Part shown: piece by piece, positions 1 through 12,345 of the stretch | Layout of the letters: the number at the start of each line of letters is the position of its first letter | How positions within the stretch are numbered: position 1 is the stretch's first letter | Position numbers and translations under genes: made by a program | Assembly: GCA_010909165.1 (NCBI GenBank) | Contig: VJWM01000016.1 | Coordinates: forward strand, 496,001-560,000 | Direction of reading: 5' to 3' | Length of the DNA stretch: 64,000 nucleotides | Source: Anthoceros angustus | Taxonomy: Eukaryota; Streptophyta; Anthocerotopsida; Anthocerotales; Anthocerotaceae | The notes under the pieces: generated by a model | Database searches by the model: none | What the model was told of the DNA's origin: nothing | The model's input: the letters and a program-made list of their open reading frames with translations, nothing else

Positions 1-3000
1 GTGTGACGCGACTTGCTTGATGGACAAGCCAGACAATCCCGTGTCGCTGTGGTATGGAGTCCGCTCTAAGAGAATGATAGCCCGCTTGCCGCGCTTCACC
101 GATTCTCACCTTCTTCGTCCACTTCACCTTAACACACTCAATCTTCGCTTACACCTATTTATAACGCTTCACCGAACAGCCCGGTGGCCAAACGCTTAAG
201 GACCTGCTTATGCGTCCGCCTGCTCGGCCACTGCTTCTTCATCTGCCTCTCATCGCCTTCTACACTTATCAACCTTGAAAAGAACGCAAGTGGTTGATAC
301 CCAGACCTCCTACGTTGTTCACGGGCCTCTCCGTCCGGCTCACACCCTCCCAAGTACCTCGCCCACACGCTCCGGCCCCGACGCTGGACCGCCGCCTGAC
401 GAACAAGGGTCCTCGCCCTTCCCCGCACACACCACCACACGTTAAGTCCGTCAGACCTTGACTGCCTCCCGAGTCGCCGTCGCCCTGACTCAGACTCATA
501 GCAAGAAGACGCCCAAGGGTCTGCAAGAACGCTGCATCAACACCAAGAGAAAGATATTTTACTAGAGCGGCCTCATTCTTATACTACGCCCAAGGTCGCC
601 TTTATTACACTCTATTCGATGATGGCCAGCCAAGATGCCCTAATCGACGCCTACCATCCTATTTCCTCCCTATCTCCTTCTCTCTGGGCTGGAAGATTCT
701 GGGTTCCGCCGGATGGGTGGTCCAATCTCCGCCCCGACAGCTTGTGGCGCTCCCAATCGGATGATCCGTGAGGCGGGCCTCCTCTCCCGAATCCCCGAGT
801 TGGGCCATGGCCTCGACAACCGCCACATTACGACGCCATCCTCCTCGCCTCCCTGGTCCTCGCCGGTGGGGCCACCGGCCATTCTTCCCTAGCGAAGTCG
901 GGGCTCCTCCTCATCGCTGCAGCCTGACCTCGAGGTCTGCCTCGACTCGAACTTCGTGAGTCCGGCTTATTTCCCGAGTCCCCGGCCTAGGTCCGACCTT
1001 GTCTCGGGGTCCGGACTGTGGTCCGCCTCGAGGTCCTGACTGTGGTCCGGCCTTCAGAGTCCTGACCTCGTGGTCCGACTCGCGCCCTGCTCTTCCCTCA
1101 CGGACTCCTCCGTGGCTCTCCCTGAGTCCTTCCGCTGCTCCCGATCGCCTGCCGACTCCCTGGCCCCTTCTTCCATGGTGAGGTGCGGTGCTTACCGCCA
1201 CATTCGCCGCCCCGCTCCGCCTCCTCCGCTCCTCTCACCGCACTCCGCTGCCGAACAACGCCCAAGGTCCCTGTGGCACTATCCCCGGGCCTTCTTCCTC
1301 GCCTTCCTGACCCGTCTGAAGTCCGCCTCCCGCCGAGGGTGACGTGGTGCCTCCGCTTGAGCAGCCTCTGGTGGTAGTAGGCGGTCGAGTCGACCGAATC
1401 GCCTCCTCCACATGGCCTCGAGCACCTTGCATTCTGCCGCCAAAGGTGCTCGGCAATGGAGTGTTGTTCGCCCATTGCTCGCTCGGCCAGTTTGCCAACC
1501 GCCGGACTTTTGAAGCCACCAAAGCGGCCTCCGACACCTCCTCGCAGCCTTTTGCCGCCAACGCGCCTCCTCCCTTTGTCGTCAGAGCTCACCAATCGAC
1601 CGCCATGGAGCCCAGCCTCCTTCCGCCTCCCGTAATCGGATAAGGAGCCGCTGCCTCCTCTAGCGCCTCCTCCTCCGCTTACCTGCACCAAGGTCCGCCA
1701 CCTCCTCTCCAATCCTGACCGGTATATCCATCCGACCGGCTTCTTCCGCCTTCGCACTGCAACGCCCAACCTCGATAGTCGCCGATTTTCCTCCGCCTTC
1801 GACGGAGCTGGAGGCACTCTATTTCGTGCTCAAGTCGTGGATTCTCCTGCTGAGAATCACCGCCGCCTCCGACGCATCTTGGAGTTGTAGCTCCAGCTGT
1901 CCTGCCGCCCTCCATCTGCCGCCTCCTCTACTGCACTGCATTTCTGAGATCTCCTATCTCCCGAGTGCTGGTCTCCATCTCCCCTTCCCGAGTTACCCTT
2001 GCCTCGCCCATCGCCGCCGCTGCCTTCGTTAGCCCGCCCGCCGACTCTCCACCGGCCCGATCACGCTTGTAGTGATCCCGGCCGACCTTGCCGCGCTTCC
2101 GCCTGCTGCCTTCACCTTAGCCTCACCGGGCTTGGTGTAGGTCTAGCCCGCCGCCAAGTCGGGCGCTCACTGCCGCTCCTCCTCCGCTTCCTCGACCTCC
2201 GCCCCACGTTTGCAGAGGTCCTCAGCCCGGGCTTGGGCCTCTGCTTGCTTCACTGCTCACAGAGTCAAGAGCCTTGGTCCGTCCCGCCGAATCGCCTCCT
2301 CCGCCTCCGCCGCCGCTGCTTTCCTTCCTCGATCCGAGCGAGGGACTCGCTTCCTTGCCTCCGGGCCGCCACCGCCTTGAGCTCCACCATCCTCCTCCGA
2401 GTGGCTCTCCACTTCGGGCCTTGCACTACGAGGCTCACAACATACCGCCCATGACGCTAAGACCCGCCGTGTCTCCTCCACGGCCACTGGGAGATGCCCA
2501 GAAATCCTTGGTGGCGCGGCATCTCGGTCCGCTGGACCGCCATACCACCGAGCGAGTCCTGACTGGTTCTCCGGATCATGTGACCTCAAGTCCTGGGTGG
2601 GTCCGGACTCACCTCCTTGGCCCTCCGGGCCGCGAGCTCCTTTTCCGCCTCTTCTCCCGGGCTTGAGGGGTGAAGGAGTCCGAGAGCTGGTCCCTTCCTC
2701 TCCCTGGAGACAGTGGACGGCTCCGCCGCCTGACCTCCCGCCTCCTTGGGCAAGATCCCTTTCTCGCCTCCTTACAGCACTGCAAGGTGGGTAAGGTACC
2801 GCACCTTCCGAGGTGCCAGGTAGGCGGCACCGCCTTCCGCCTTCTTCGGCTCCCGACGAGTTTGTCGGGTTCGTTGCCGTGGTTGTTGGTCAGCCGTCCG
2901 GCCGGAGCCGCCAACGCCCTTCCCGCAGCAGCCTTCCTCCGTGGCCGGCCGCCTCGAGGGGCACCAAAAGGAGGGAAGGGGAATCTCCTCCCAAACTTCC

Positions 3001-4470
3001 CTAGGTGGCGAGGGAGTCCGCTCCAAGCGATGGAGTCCTAATGCCTTCCCACTGCCTTCCTCCTGACCTCTGCTCGGACCGGCCGGACCTCCGCCTCGGC
3101 CTTCTCCTCCACCTCCCAGGGGCGCCCAACCTTTCTTCGTGGCCTGCCTCCTCACCCTTCTTCAGAGGTCCGCGTGCCCCATACATGGATCAAGAACTGC
3201 TACCGAGGGAGGTGGCTTCACACCCCGCCATGCCGCCTCGATCCGATCCTTCCGTGAATTATCTTCCCCAATCTGGCTGCCTTCCGCAGTCGTGGAGGAA
3301 GACCAAGAGATTATCACCAAGGTGATCCACCTTGGTCAAGATGTTCCAAAGGACGATTATTTTCGCCAACGCCTACCCTCTTGTCCAGAGCTCCGACATC
3401 GCCCATCCGCTCGAGGATCAGTGTCCTCGGGCGTAGGAGGGCCGCCTTAGCCGCTTCCACCTTCCCTTTACCTGTGGGCCCGCACCACACCTCCTACCTC
3501 CTCCACCGGGCGGCGATATCGCCTCGGACTTCCACCGCCCATCTTTTCGGGTCCTCCCGCAAGTTCTCGAGCGACCTCCTTCCTGTTAGCCAAGATCTTC
3601 CGGGCGATTCTCGACCATGGTGACGCTTATCATAGGTCCGCTCGGAAGATGTCCAGTGCCACTCCTGGCCCCCTCCGCCTCCTCGAGCCATGGACCAAAG
3701 TCGTGGTAGCGCCCTGTCACACATGTTGCGCCTCCAGGCCACGCACCACCTCCGACGCTTGGGTGCCATCGCCGTGCGGCCGCTTGTGCCTTGCTCCTGA
3801 ATTTGAGGCGCTGCTCAAGGCCTCCTCCGCTATGCTAGCTCCTTCCTCCGTGAAATCAAGTGCTGCTGGGGACACCTTGGCGAAGAAGAGACTCCGCCAA
3901 AGAGCCGGATGTGAGGGCGAGGAGCGAGAATCGCAAAGAGGTTTGGGAGAATGACTTCCCGCCTTTCTTCGAGAGTAACCGCCACGGAAGGACGCCTTCA
4001 CGTCCGCAACCGCTGTGGGTCCGATGGCTTACTTTGTCCCTACGTTGTTTACTCTAGCCTTACGCCCGCCACTGCACCCGGAGCGTGAATACCGCCCATA
4101 ACGGCCAATCGGCGAGGCTACGGCCCTGCCTCGCAGATGCCTGCCCTCCACCTGTGGCCCACGTGGCGCCGCCTAGTCCGTCTCCTCGACTCAATTCAAA
4201 GTTGCTTTCCCGGCGATTTATCCTGCTCGACCCGAGGGGGTCCGGACTTACTCTGCAGACCAAGGGTATCCGAGCTCCCGACTTGCCCCGAGTGTAGTCC
4301 GAGTTTCCATAGTGGTATCGGGTCCTGTTTACTCCGAGTGGTCCGTGCTTAGTCCGGAGTGGTCCGCTGTTTACTCCAAGTCCCGTCCAAGCGCCATCCG
4401 TGCTTATTCCTCCTTTTCCGCCTTTATTTTACTATTCCAACCTACAAAAACAAACCCCACTTATTTCCTA
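1..4470 (-). mobile_element. LTR-retroelement-like copy, left inverted arm
   Basis: This GC-rich block reads on the minus strand and is homologous to 5,240-9,800 on the plus strand. Anchors are 3,540-3,790 with 5,862-6,110 (a shared ORF segment), 3,315-3,340 with 6,310-6,335 (a near-palindrome built on ACCAAGGTG), about 770 with about 9,020 (TCGGATGATCCG), 540-640 with 9,150-9,240 (TATA-like tagtataag and aataaa signals), and 1-60 with 9,710-9,790 (LTR-like end). The window starts within the LTR-like end, so the outer boundary is not seen. No reverse transcriptase or integrase was recognised. The LTR interpretation rests on TATA and polyadenylation-like signals and on repetition of the same terminal block. 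Confidence 0.55.
3494..3790 (-). pseudogene. decayed gag-like ORF of the left arm
   Basis: In the minus-strand frame there is an ORF that starts MAPKRRR and ends near ARWRR. Its nucleotide sequence aligns with the ORF at 5,861-6,199, sharing the peptide NLREDPKRW (NLREDPRRW in the other copy). The middle is frameshifted relative to that copy. No family is recognised. Because it repeats in the same position in both arms, it is probably element-encoded, in the place where a gag would lie. Confidence 0.35.
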
Positions 4471-5240
4471 ACCCCTAAGGAAGTCCAGAGCTACATGCGG
4501 CCACCATGCCGAGGAGAAGGAAGCCCAATGAAGGAGATGGAGGATCTCCCACCCGCCTGCGCCGAGGTGGAGCAACAAATGTGGAGATGGAAGACTGCAA
4601 GAGACCTCGAGTCAGAACCCAAGTTACCATTGAGAGGAATGGTAATTGCATGGTGGCGTGATCACGATCACTAACGAGAGATAGAGCGTTCACCTGCTGG
4701 CTGACTGAGGAGGTGCATGGGAATGTAGAGGTGACGCCGAAATGGAGAAGGACTGGCGGGCAAGCACCTGGGCAGAGCTGCCACCGACCGGAGAGGAGAT
4801 GGCGGAGCTAACGCCGTAATAAACGGGAGCGAGAGCACCGACGTAAAAGAAGCCGCCGGGTCCAGCTTAAGGAAGGCGAAGGGAGCGCGCTATGGCGGTG
4901 TAAGCCGCGCGCAGCCGGAACGACGGAGTGGAGCAAAGTGAGCAACAAAGCACGGGTGTGAGGTGACCAAGCTGCCCTTGTGGCCTCGCAGATTCGCCAC
5001 CAAACCGACGAACTCGGCAGGGGAGATGGTCCAGTTGTTTACGAAGACGCTCAGCCTCCCGAGCACCAATGGCAGTGAGAGTGCCCGCACATGGAAGAGG
5101 CAATCCAAAGAAATTGACCTCGGATTTTGCCTACTACCACGGAGCTCCTTAAGGCATTGGAAGCCTCACCGCCCGCTACATGGACGGATTCGGAAGGCTC
5201 AAGGGATGAAGGCATGGTGTGGACTACTACGGACTTAAGA
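4470..5240. other. central region between inverted arms
   Basis: This is the approximate centre of the inverted arrangement. A plus-strand frame from about 4,506 begins MPRRRKPNEGDGG and runs about 50 codons before a stop. It is basic and unidentified. The AT-rich flanks at 4,400-4,480 and 5,240-5,300 resemble each other in inverted orientation (TTTGTTTTT, aaataag), which is why I place the arm ends there. Confidence 0.3.
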
Positions 5241-8200
5241 AATTAGGTAGGGTTTTGTTTTTTGGGGAGCGAAGGATAAAATGAGAAAAAAGGGGAAATA
5301 AGACGTTAGCACCGGACGGCACCGAGTATACCCTGACTGAGTGAGAACGCATTTAGGCCTACGGCGGCAAAGCATAAGGTAACGGGATAAGTCCGACCCA
5401 CCTGTGACCAAGGTGATAAGTACGCCAGGAAAGTAACTTAGAAGATGGGTCGGGATCTGACTAGGCGACGCCACGTGACGTAATTCCCCGAGTGAGGACG
5501 GCATGCCGGGTCAGACCGAACCTCGAGGCCGTCATAGTATTCACGCCGCGCGGATCGCGCGCGCGAGGGGCTGCAGGCACGCGCGCGTAAGGCCGTAGTA
5601 CGGGCAGTCAGAGGGGCCGCAGTAAGCCATGCACTGCGCCACGGACAGAAGAGGCGCCCCGCCGCCGTTACCCCGGCGTGGTCGCAGGAGCGGCCTAGCC
5701 GCCGAGACACCCCGCGATCCTTGCGCCCCGCACCCGCTCGCGGTATCTCGTGGACACTCGACGCTCGCGCGCTCACCGCTGAGGCTCGGAGCAAAGAACG
5801 CAAGAAGGCGCAACGTGCTAGCCTCGGCAAGCTGCCACAAAGAACCAAGGAGGAGAAGGCGATGGCACCCAAAAGCCCGCGAAGTTTGGGAGCCATGGAA
5901 CCTTGTGGAGCGCAACATTGTGACCCGCGCTATCCGGACTTTGGGCTCGCCCGTGAAGCGGGAGAATTGGTGCAGGAGTGGCATTTGGATGTGTTCCAGA
6001 TGGTCTGGACATTTGATAGTGTCACTCTGGTCCGGGAGTTCGCCCGGAAGATGCTGGCGGCGGTCAATAAAGAGGTGCGGTCCAAGAACCTCCGGGAGGA
6101 CCCAAGGCGATGGACCTTGGAGGTCCTGAGGGCAGCCTACAACCGCCCCAAGGAGGAAGAGGGGTGGTGCCGGAGCCCCTCAAGGCGAAGGGGAAGATAG
6201 GGCCGCCACGCAGCCGGCGAAGGCTCGACGCAACGACCACCAACGGTTGGTCGATATCCGACCGCTGACCCGAAGGGCGGTGGCCCGGATCATTGTCCAT
6301 CGAACCTACTCACCAAGGTGGATCACCTTGGTGATAATCTATTGGTGTTCCCGCACGCAATGGGGAAGAGGGCGGACTGGGAAGGATTATCTTCGCCGGC
6401 TTAGCTGAGGCTCGCAAGCTCAGACCTTCGCCATCTGGGCCGCCCCATACCGATCCATGTATGGGGGCATTTCGAGCCCCTCAAGGAAGGAGAGCTTGAG
6501 CGAGCGCCCGAAAGGACCGAGGCCCCGCCAAGTGGAGCGGCAAGGGCGCCGAGGGAGGAGGCCTCGCCGAAAACCAAACGGACTCGGGAGGAGGACGATC
6601 GAGGATTCCTGACTCCATACGCCCTGAACGGACCCCTCACCACCTGTGGAAGTATGGGGAAATTCCCGCCTCCTCCTTCCGTGCCCCAACCAGGGGCCAC
6701 CAGCAGAAGGCCCCCGACCCCAGCACCGCCATCACTCCTACCGAGGAGCCCACGACTGTGAGAGCCAAGAGACGCAAGACCTACCAACGCTGCACCCTGG
6801 GCCGGTGCCAAGACTCTTCCCCGACGGAGTGGCAAGAAGTGAGGAAGAAGGAGGGCGTAGGGACGCCTGTGGAGGAGGACACCGCGCAGCCTGTGATCCA
6901 GAGCCGTCCGCCGGCTGTGAAGGGGCAAAGGGCGTGCCCTGACTCCATCACCTCCGCCGAGCCCCGTGGAGGAAAAGGGCGAGAAGGAGCTCGCGCCAAA
7001 AGGGCCAAGGAGGGGAAGCTCGACACCACTCAGACCTAAGGGTCCCGATTGTCCGAGAACCCACCGACTTGCTCCCGGATCGGTATGGAGGTCCTCGACC
7101 GTGAGATGCCCCTCCACGGACTTTGTGGGAGCTCACTCAGAGGCCGTGGAAGAAACACGGCGAGGTCCCGCCATGGATGGAATGCCTGGGACCTGTGGGG
7201 ATGGCCGAGAAGACCTGGAGGAGGCCACCCGGAGGATGGTAGCTCAGGCCGTAAAAGGCCTGTGAGGAGAAGGAAGGCAAACCTGGCTGATTGAGGAAGG
7301 AAACGCCGGAGGCGAGAGGGAGGTCCGTCCATCCGAGGACCGACAAATTCCTTCACCGGAGGCCAAGCGGCCAAGGAGGCCCAAGCGCGGGCGAGGACCT
7401 CCGCAGAGAGGCGAGCGCAGAGAGGCAAGAGGCCCGAGCGCGAAAGCTGGATCGCGAGGCGCCTGACGACCAGAGCTGCGAGAGGCTCAGAAGTGAAGGT
7501 GGCCACGGAGGCGGAGGCCGATCGCGATCACTACCCGGTGATCGAACCGGAGGAGGCCGAGAGCCACGCGCCAACTCAAGGCCGAGCAAGTGCATGAGCA
7601 AGCACCTCGAGCCGTGAGGAGGCATCGAGGCCAAGACCCGGGAGATTGGGGACCCTGTGGTGCACTGCAGGAGGTAGAAGGGCGCCAGGAGCCGGAGGAC
7701 AAGGACACCTTGGAGTTGCAACCCAAGATGCACGGAGGCAGGGGTTCTCAACGAGAGAATCCAAGACTTCGAGCGAGAGGTAGAACGCCCAGCCCGCTTG
7801 AAGACGGAGGAGAATAGGCGACTGCAAGGAGTTCGACGCCGCAAGGTTGCAGCAGGATGTGGAGGAAGCTGAGCCTGACGGGATACCGCCCGCCCGGAGA
7901 AGGAAGTGGACCTCCGGAAAGAATAGACGAGGGAAGAAAGCACCGGAGGAGAGGCCAGCTTGCTCGTCCGGCAGGAAGGAGGAGCTACCCATGGCCCGCA
8001 AATCAAGTGAGCCGGAACAACGACGGAGGAGGAGAACGCCGAGCAGCCAAGGTTGCAAGAGGTAATCTGAGGCAGCCTTGACGGCCTCAAGGGAGTCCGC
8101 CTACCACATGTAAGCTTGGCCACGGAGACGCCAACAGTCACGATCGCCTGCCGAGAGCACCTCGAGGAGGGAGTACCGGTGCTCCGGCTCATGTAGAGGA

Positions 8201-9790
8201 GGCCCAAGAAGTCGATTCCGACTCGCCTACTACCACGCAGAGCTCCTCAAGGCTCTGGAGGTCCTGCGCCACCCTAGGCAGGAGGGTGGACTTCCAGAAG
8301 GGATGGAAGGAGGAGCGAGAGAGGACGGACCCGGGGACAGCACAACCACGGGAGTCCTAGGAGCGCTGTTTGATGACGGCAGCAGCAGCGGCGAGGGAGA
8401 GCAGCGGGAGGAACCGGGAGGAGGAAGGGTCGCTACACCGGAGGTAAGCACTCGGCACCCTCGCATGGAAGGAAGAGGGGAGGATCTTGGAGAGGAAGGG
8501 GAAAGGGTGCAACCGGGCATTCGGGAACCAAGGGAGGGCTCAGTAGATGAACCCGTGACCAGCCCGGTGAGGAGGCATGCCCAGGAGCCTGAGGGTCCGG
8601 ACTTTGTCCGGACTCCTGAGGAAAGGCCGGATCCCGAGGTCCGCCTCAAGGAAGTCCGACTTAGGGATCCAGACTCAGACGATGATCCGGACCCGAGGTC
8701 CGGACCCGGAGGAAGGGTTGGGTCCAAGACCGACCTCAGAGGCAAGTCCGGCCCCGAGGACCTGACTGAAAGAAGGCCGGGCCAGAGAGACCGGACCTCA
8801 GAGGGAAGACTGACCTAGAGGTCCGGACCCCGAGTCGAGACAGGGTCCCGAGGTCCAAACTGGAGGAGAGCCACCACCACCCCAAGCAGATCCACTTGAG
8901 GGCCCACCGCAGGGCCCGCCAGAGAGAAGAGGGAGGACGAGGAAGACTTGGTGGTGATCGCTGTCGCCGCCGCCACGGTGGCGCACCGCACCCTGGAAGA
9001 GGAAGGGTCCGCCTCGCGGATCATCCGATTTGCGCCTGCACATGTGGCTCTTTGGCCGCCGTGCCAAGAAGGAATCAGGGCTATCCCACCACCACCGACC
9101 GATAGGCGGAATAGGGAGGATAGTAGGCTGGTTAGGCACCGAGCCGGGCCCTCAGTAATAGAGGTGTAATAAAGGCGCGACCCTATAGTATAAGAGGGCT
9201 AAGGCCGCCCAATAAATCATCTTCTCTTGGTGTTGATGCCGCTGCTGCACCTTGTGTGTCTTCTTGCTAACGTGAGTCCCGAGTCACCGAAAGGTGCACG
9301 CCCGGGAGATTGACTGTGGTCCCGTGACGACCTAACGGTTGTGGTGTGTGCAGGAGGGTGATCGGTGACCCGTCCCGAGCCGCACCAAAGACCGAACGGA
9401 CTGAACGTGGTGAGCCGGAGGAACTCCGGAGGGCGGCAGAGTCTTGACGAGAGGCCCATGAACGACGAGGAGGTCCGGATCAGGTAACCCGGCTTTTCCC
9501 TAAGACCGATGAGAGTGTAGCGTGAGTGGAGAGAGGAAAGGACCGAAGTGTGAGTGATTTAACGAACGATACGGACGCGAACGGTCCCTAAACGCTTGGC
9601 CATACCGGCCTCAGACGGTGAACGCTATAGTAGTTAGCGATGCGCTGAGGCCGAACGAGCGCAAAGTGAGGTAAGAATCACCAAACGCTGCAAACGGAGC
9701 CTATCATTCCTTGGGAACGGACTTCTTCCCACAACGACACGGATCAGGCGCGCCTATCATTATCGGGGCCAAGTCGCGCCACACATGGGG
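5240..9790 (+). mobile_element. LTR-retroelement-like copy, right inverted arm
   Basis: This is the plus-strand partner of the left arm. It holds the better preserved ORF at 5,861-6,199, a long GA-rich stretch without a recognised domain (6.2-8.5 kb), a cluster of GTCCGGAC palindromes at about 8,580-8,840, a TATA-like tagtataag near 9,186, an aataaa near 9,211 and an end resembling gtcgcgccacaca near 9,775-9,790. The last 600 bases recur at 10.48-11.11 kb, and 8,010-9,125 recurs at 56.7-57.8 kb. Strong GA/CT strand asymmetry produces many long overlapping ORFs on both strands, which I regard as spurious. Confidence 0.55.
5861..6199 (+). CDS. gag-like element ORF, unidentified
   Basis: The ORF begins MAPKSPRS and runs about 112 codons. 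It is rich in charged residues and has a helix-like middle (LVQEWHLDVF, REFARKMLAAVNKEV). A longer in-frame start exists upstream at 5,721, but homology to the minus-strand copy at 3.5-3.8 kb is clearest from the MAPK start. I recognise no catalytic motif or zinc knuckle. Presence in both arms argues for an element-encoded protein, possibly a capsid-like gag. Confidence 0.35.
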
Positions 9791-10009
9791 CTGTGCACGG
9801 GACCCTAGTGGCCCTGCTTGGAGACGACGGCAATGGGGAGAAGAGCCTGTGGAGGAACAGACGCCAATACAACTGATCTCAGTAGTCCACCGCAACCCCG
9901 GCCGGAGGATAGAGGCGGGGCCCCGGAAGGCGCTGAAGGAGGAGAAGCCAACCCACTCCAAGACAAGGGCCTGGGTAGGGATGAGGGCCGTCAAGAAGAG
10001 GTCCTCAGT

Positions 10010-11110
10010 AAGGGGTCCGGAGTTTGGGGACCGACCAGAATAAAAGTTCTGACCCCGAGGTCCGAACTCAGAGATGACCGACTCGCACTCGACTCAGAAA
10101 TAAGGTAGACTCAAGTTCAGATTCTGGAGTCGAGACCGACCCCGAGGTCCGGACTGTGAAGGCTCTCCCGACTTCACTGGGGAGGCCAATGGTCTCTACC
10201 GTGAGGGACCCATCAGGTGGGGAAGACGCCAGGTAACGGGCGTCGCCGACCGCCCAGAGCCCAACCCCGGCTGTGATTCCGGGAAGAGGAAGGTCCTACC
10301 GGATCATCCGACTGGTGCGCCTGCGAACTCAGACGAGAGATTGACCACTCAATACCGAGACGTGAACCCGTGACCTTCCCAGCCCACCAATGCATGGAGA
10401 TAGGAGGGAGGAATAGGATGGTAGGTGTCGACATGCATCGAAATGGGCACCACTTTAATAGGGGTGGCACAAAGACGACTTGGGGTAGTATAAGAGGGCC
10501 GAGGCCGTAATAAATCATCTTCTTGGTGTTGATGCTGCTTGCACTCTTGTGTCTTCATGTTAACGCGAGTCCCGAGCTGCTGAGCGTGCACGATGTACCC
10601 GGGAGATCGATCAAGGTCCCGTGACGGACCCAACGTGGTGGTGTGTGCAGGAAGAGCGATTGGGGACCCGTGTTCGCCCAGAGCAGCCTGGCCGAGCCGG
10701 ACCCCTGGTGGAGCCGGAGGAACTCCGGAGGGCGGCAGAGTCTTGATTTTGAGAGGCCCGGCCGAGCAACGGGAGGAGGTCCGATCGGTAGCCACTTAAG
10801 CAGTTTCTTTCCAAGGTTGATGAGCGTAAGGAGAGTGATGAGGGGAATGACTAAAGGGACGAGTGACGTATGGAAACGATACTACGCAAACGGTCTTAAA
10901 CGCTTGGCTACACCGGCCCGTTTCCTGCGGAACGTTATGAGAAGTTAGATGCAAAACGCATTTACTGCGTAAGCAGTTGAGCGGACGAAGGCAAGGATCT
11001 GGCAAACGCTGCAAACCAGCTTATCATTCTCCTGAACCCGACTCTTACTACAACGACACTGGATTGTGCGCCTCTCACCGACCATCGTACCAAAGTCGCA
11101 CCACACCCCT
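10010..11110 (+). repeat. additional LTR-like copy
   Basis: This block repeats 8.6-9.8 kb in the same orientation. It has GTCCGGAC-type motifs at 10,010-10,160, a TATA-like tagtataagaggg near 10,487, aataaatc near 10,510, a tcccgtgacgg box near 10,616 and a terminal caaagtcgcaccacac near 11,090-11,106. The copies are clearly diverged. It could be a solo LTR or the distal LTR of a rearranged element. No target-site duplication could be assigned. Confidence 0.45.
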
Positions 11111-12345
11111 GCATATGTTCTTATCTTTACTTAGCCCTCATCTTTTTCTAGTGGTTAAAACTTTGAACTAGTAGTGAGAACCTTTGCACCTTTGAATCTT
11201 GAGACGCTTTGGGGCCGAGCAATGCACTATGCCACTCCCATTCCGTGATCGCGACGTGATCAAGAGCATCAGTCAACGAAGATATTATTGTCCTAACAAG
11301 TTCCGGCAGAAACAAAAGTCTGGCAGAAAATCTCAGGAGCGAGAGTATACCTCTGGGATGTAGAGCAAGCCCTAAAAACTCGAAACGCGTTTGTAAAGGC
11401 CCACACCGGCAACTATTTAGATGTAAAGGCGCCGCATAAGTTTGGCGCATACAATTTCCGCGGCTCCAGCCTGGTTCACTTGAAAGAAAAGCCTAATCCG
11501 AGAATCTGGGACTTTAGGTTTTGCCGCGTACTTTGCACCCAGCATACCCATAATCTCAAATAACGTGACTGTCAAAACAATTATTCAAAAGGTTGGTGTA
11601 AGGATGACATATCCTGGTATAAAATACCAAAAGGCACGATGAGAAAAGTGCGGATTTTTCTGCAAAGTGCAAAAGGGGTCCCGCCACGCCGCGCAAGTGT
11701 GAAAAAAGGTTTTGCGTGAGAAACCCTTTCACATGTGAGCGGTAAGTTTCTTTCATCCCCGCTGATGTCGCACTGGCCACATCACTAGGGACTAATTCAG
11801 CCGCTATTCACTGAAAGAAGCGCCTCTGCACTTCACAAGCAAGCCCAAATAGACCGGGACAGTGACCGCACTCAAGGCTTCCATATAAGCACCTTTTTTT
11901 CTAAGTTTAAGCCATCAAAGGTGATCTCTCGACTTGCGTTGGCCACCATGGCCACTCGCTGTTGTACTAGGCACCCTGTGTTCGGCTTTATCCTCACACC
12001 TGTTGGCCATGTCATTCCACCCATAGAATCACCACCACGTTCTCGGACATGCATCCATCACTGGCCACTTGTTTGAACCTCGAGATTTCACTCCCAAATC
12101 ACAAAGGCTCACGACAGGAATTTCCATAGCAGTCTTGTCCGCAACAGCAGGCTCTCAGAATCGTGTCGGCCAGGCTCATTGCCCTCACCATCCAAACACC
12201 GCTCTGAACGCACTTTGGCATTCTTGGTTGGGTCATGCGCCTCTACCACCTTCCCAAATGATCCCCTCGCACCCCGGATCGCTGTCATGCTTCTTGGCGC
12301 CTCAATCTGTCTCTCTAATCTCCTACCGCCAAGGCATATAACCCC
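11110..12345. other. intergenic, short unidentified ORFs
   Basis: Base composition drops to AT-richer DNA after the last LTR-like end. A plus-strand frame at about 11,346-11,560 reads VYLWDVEQALKTRN and then NYLDVKAPHKFGAYNF before a stop. It looks protein-like but I cannot place it in a family. ORFs near 12,069-12,341 (+) have ordinary composition and no recognisable motif. Nothing else was seen. Confidence 0.3.

Noticed and set aside
1098-1817. 239-aa minus-strand ORF and similar long ORFs on both strands at 0.5-9 kb
   Set aside because: They are Arg/Gly/Pro-rich products of strong GC content and strand asymmetry, overlap each other in several frames and are not kept between element copies.
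6401-7117. 238-aa minus-strand ORF
   Set aside because: It is antisense within the GC-rich element with no counterpart in the other copies; probably a compositional ORF.
8303-8818. 171-aa acidic ORF as a host gene
   Set aside because: It lies in repeated LTR-like DNA, has repeated GPDxRS-type residues from the GTCCGGAC clusters and is broken in the 57-kb copy.
11872-12054. Possible MULE or host exon near 11.9 kb
   Set aside because: Only a 60-aa ORF of ordinary composition, without splice sites or motif support.
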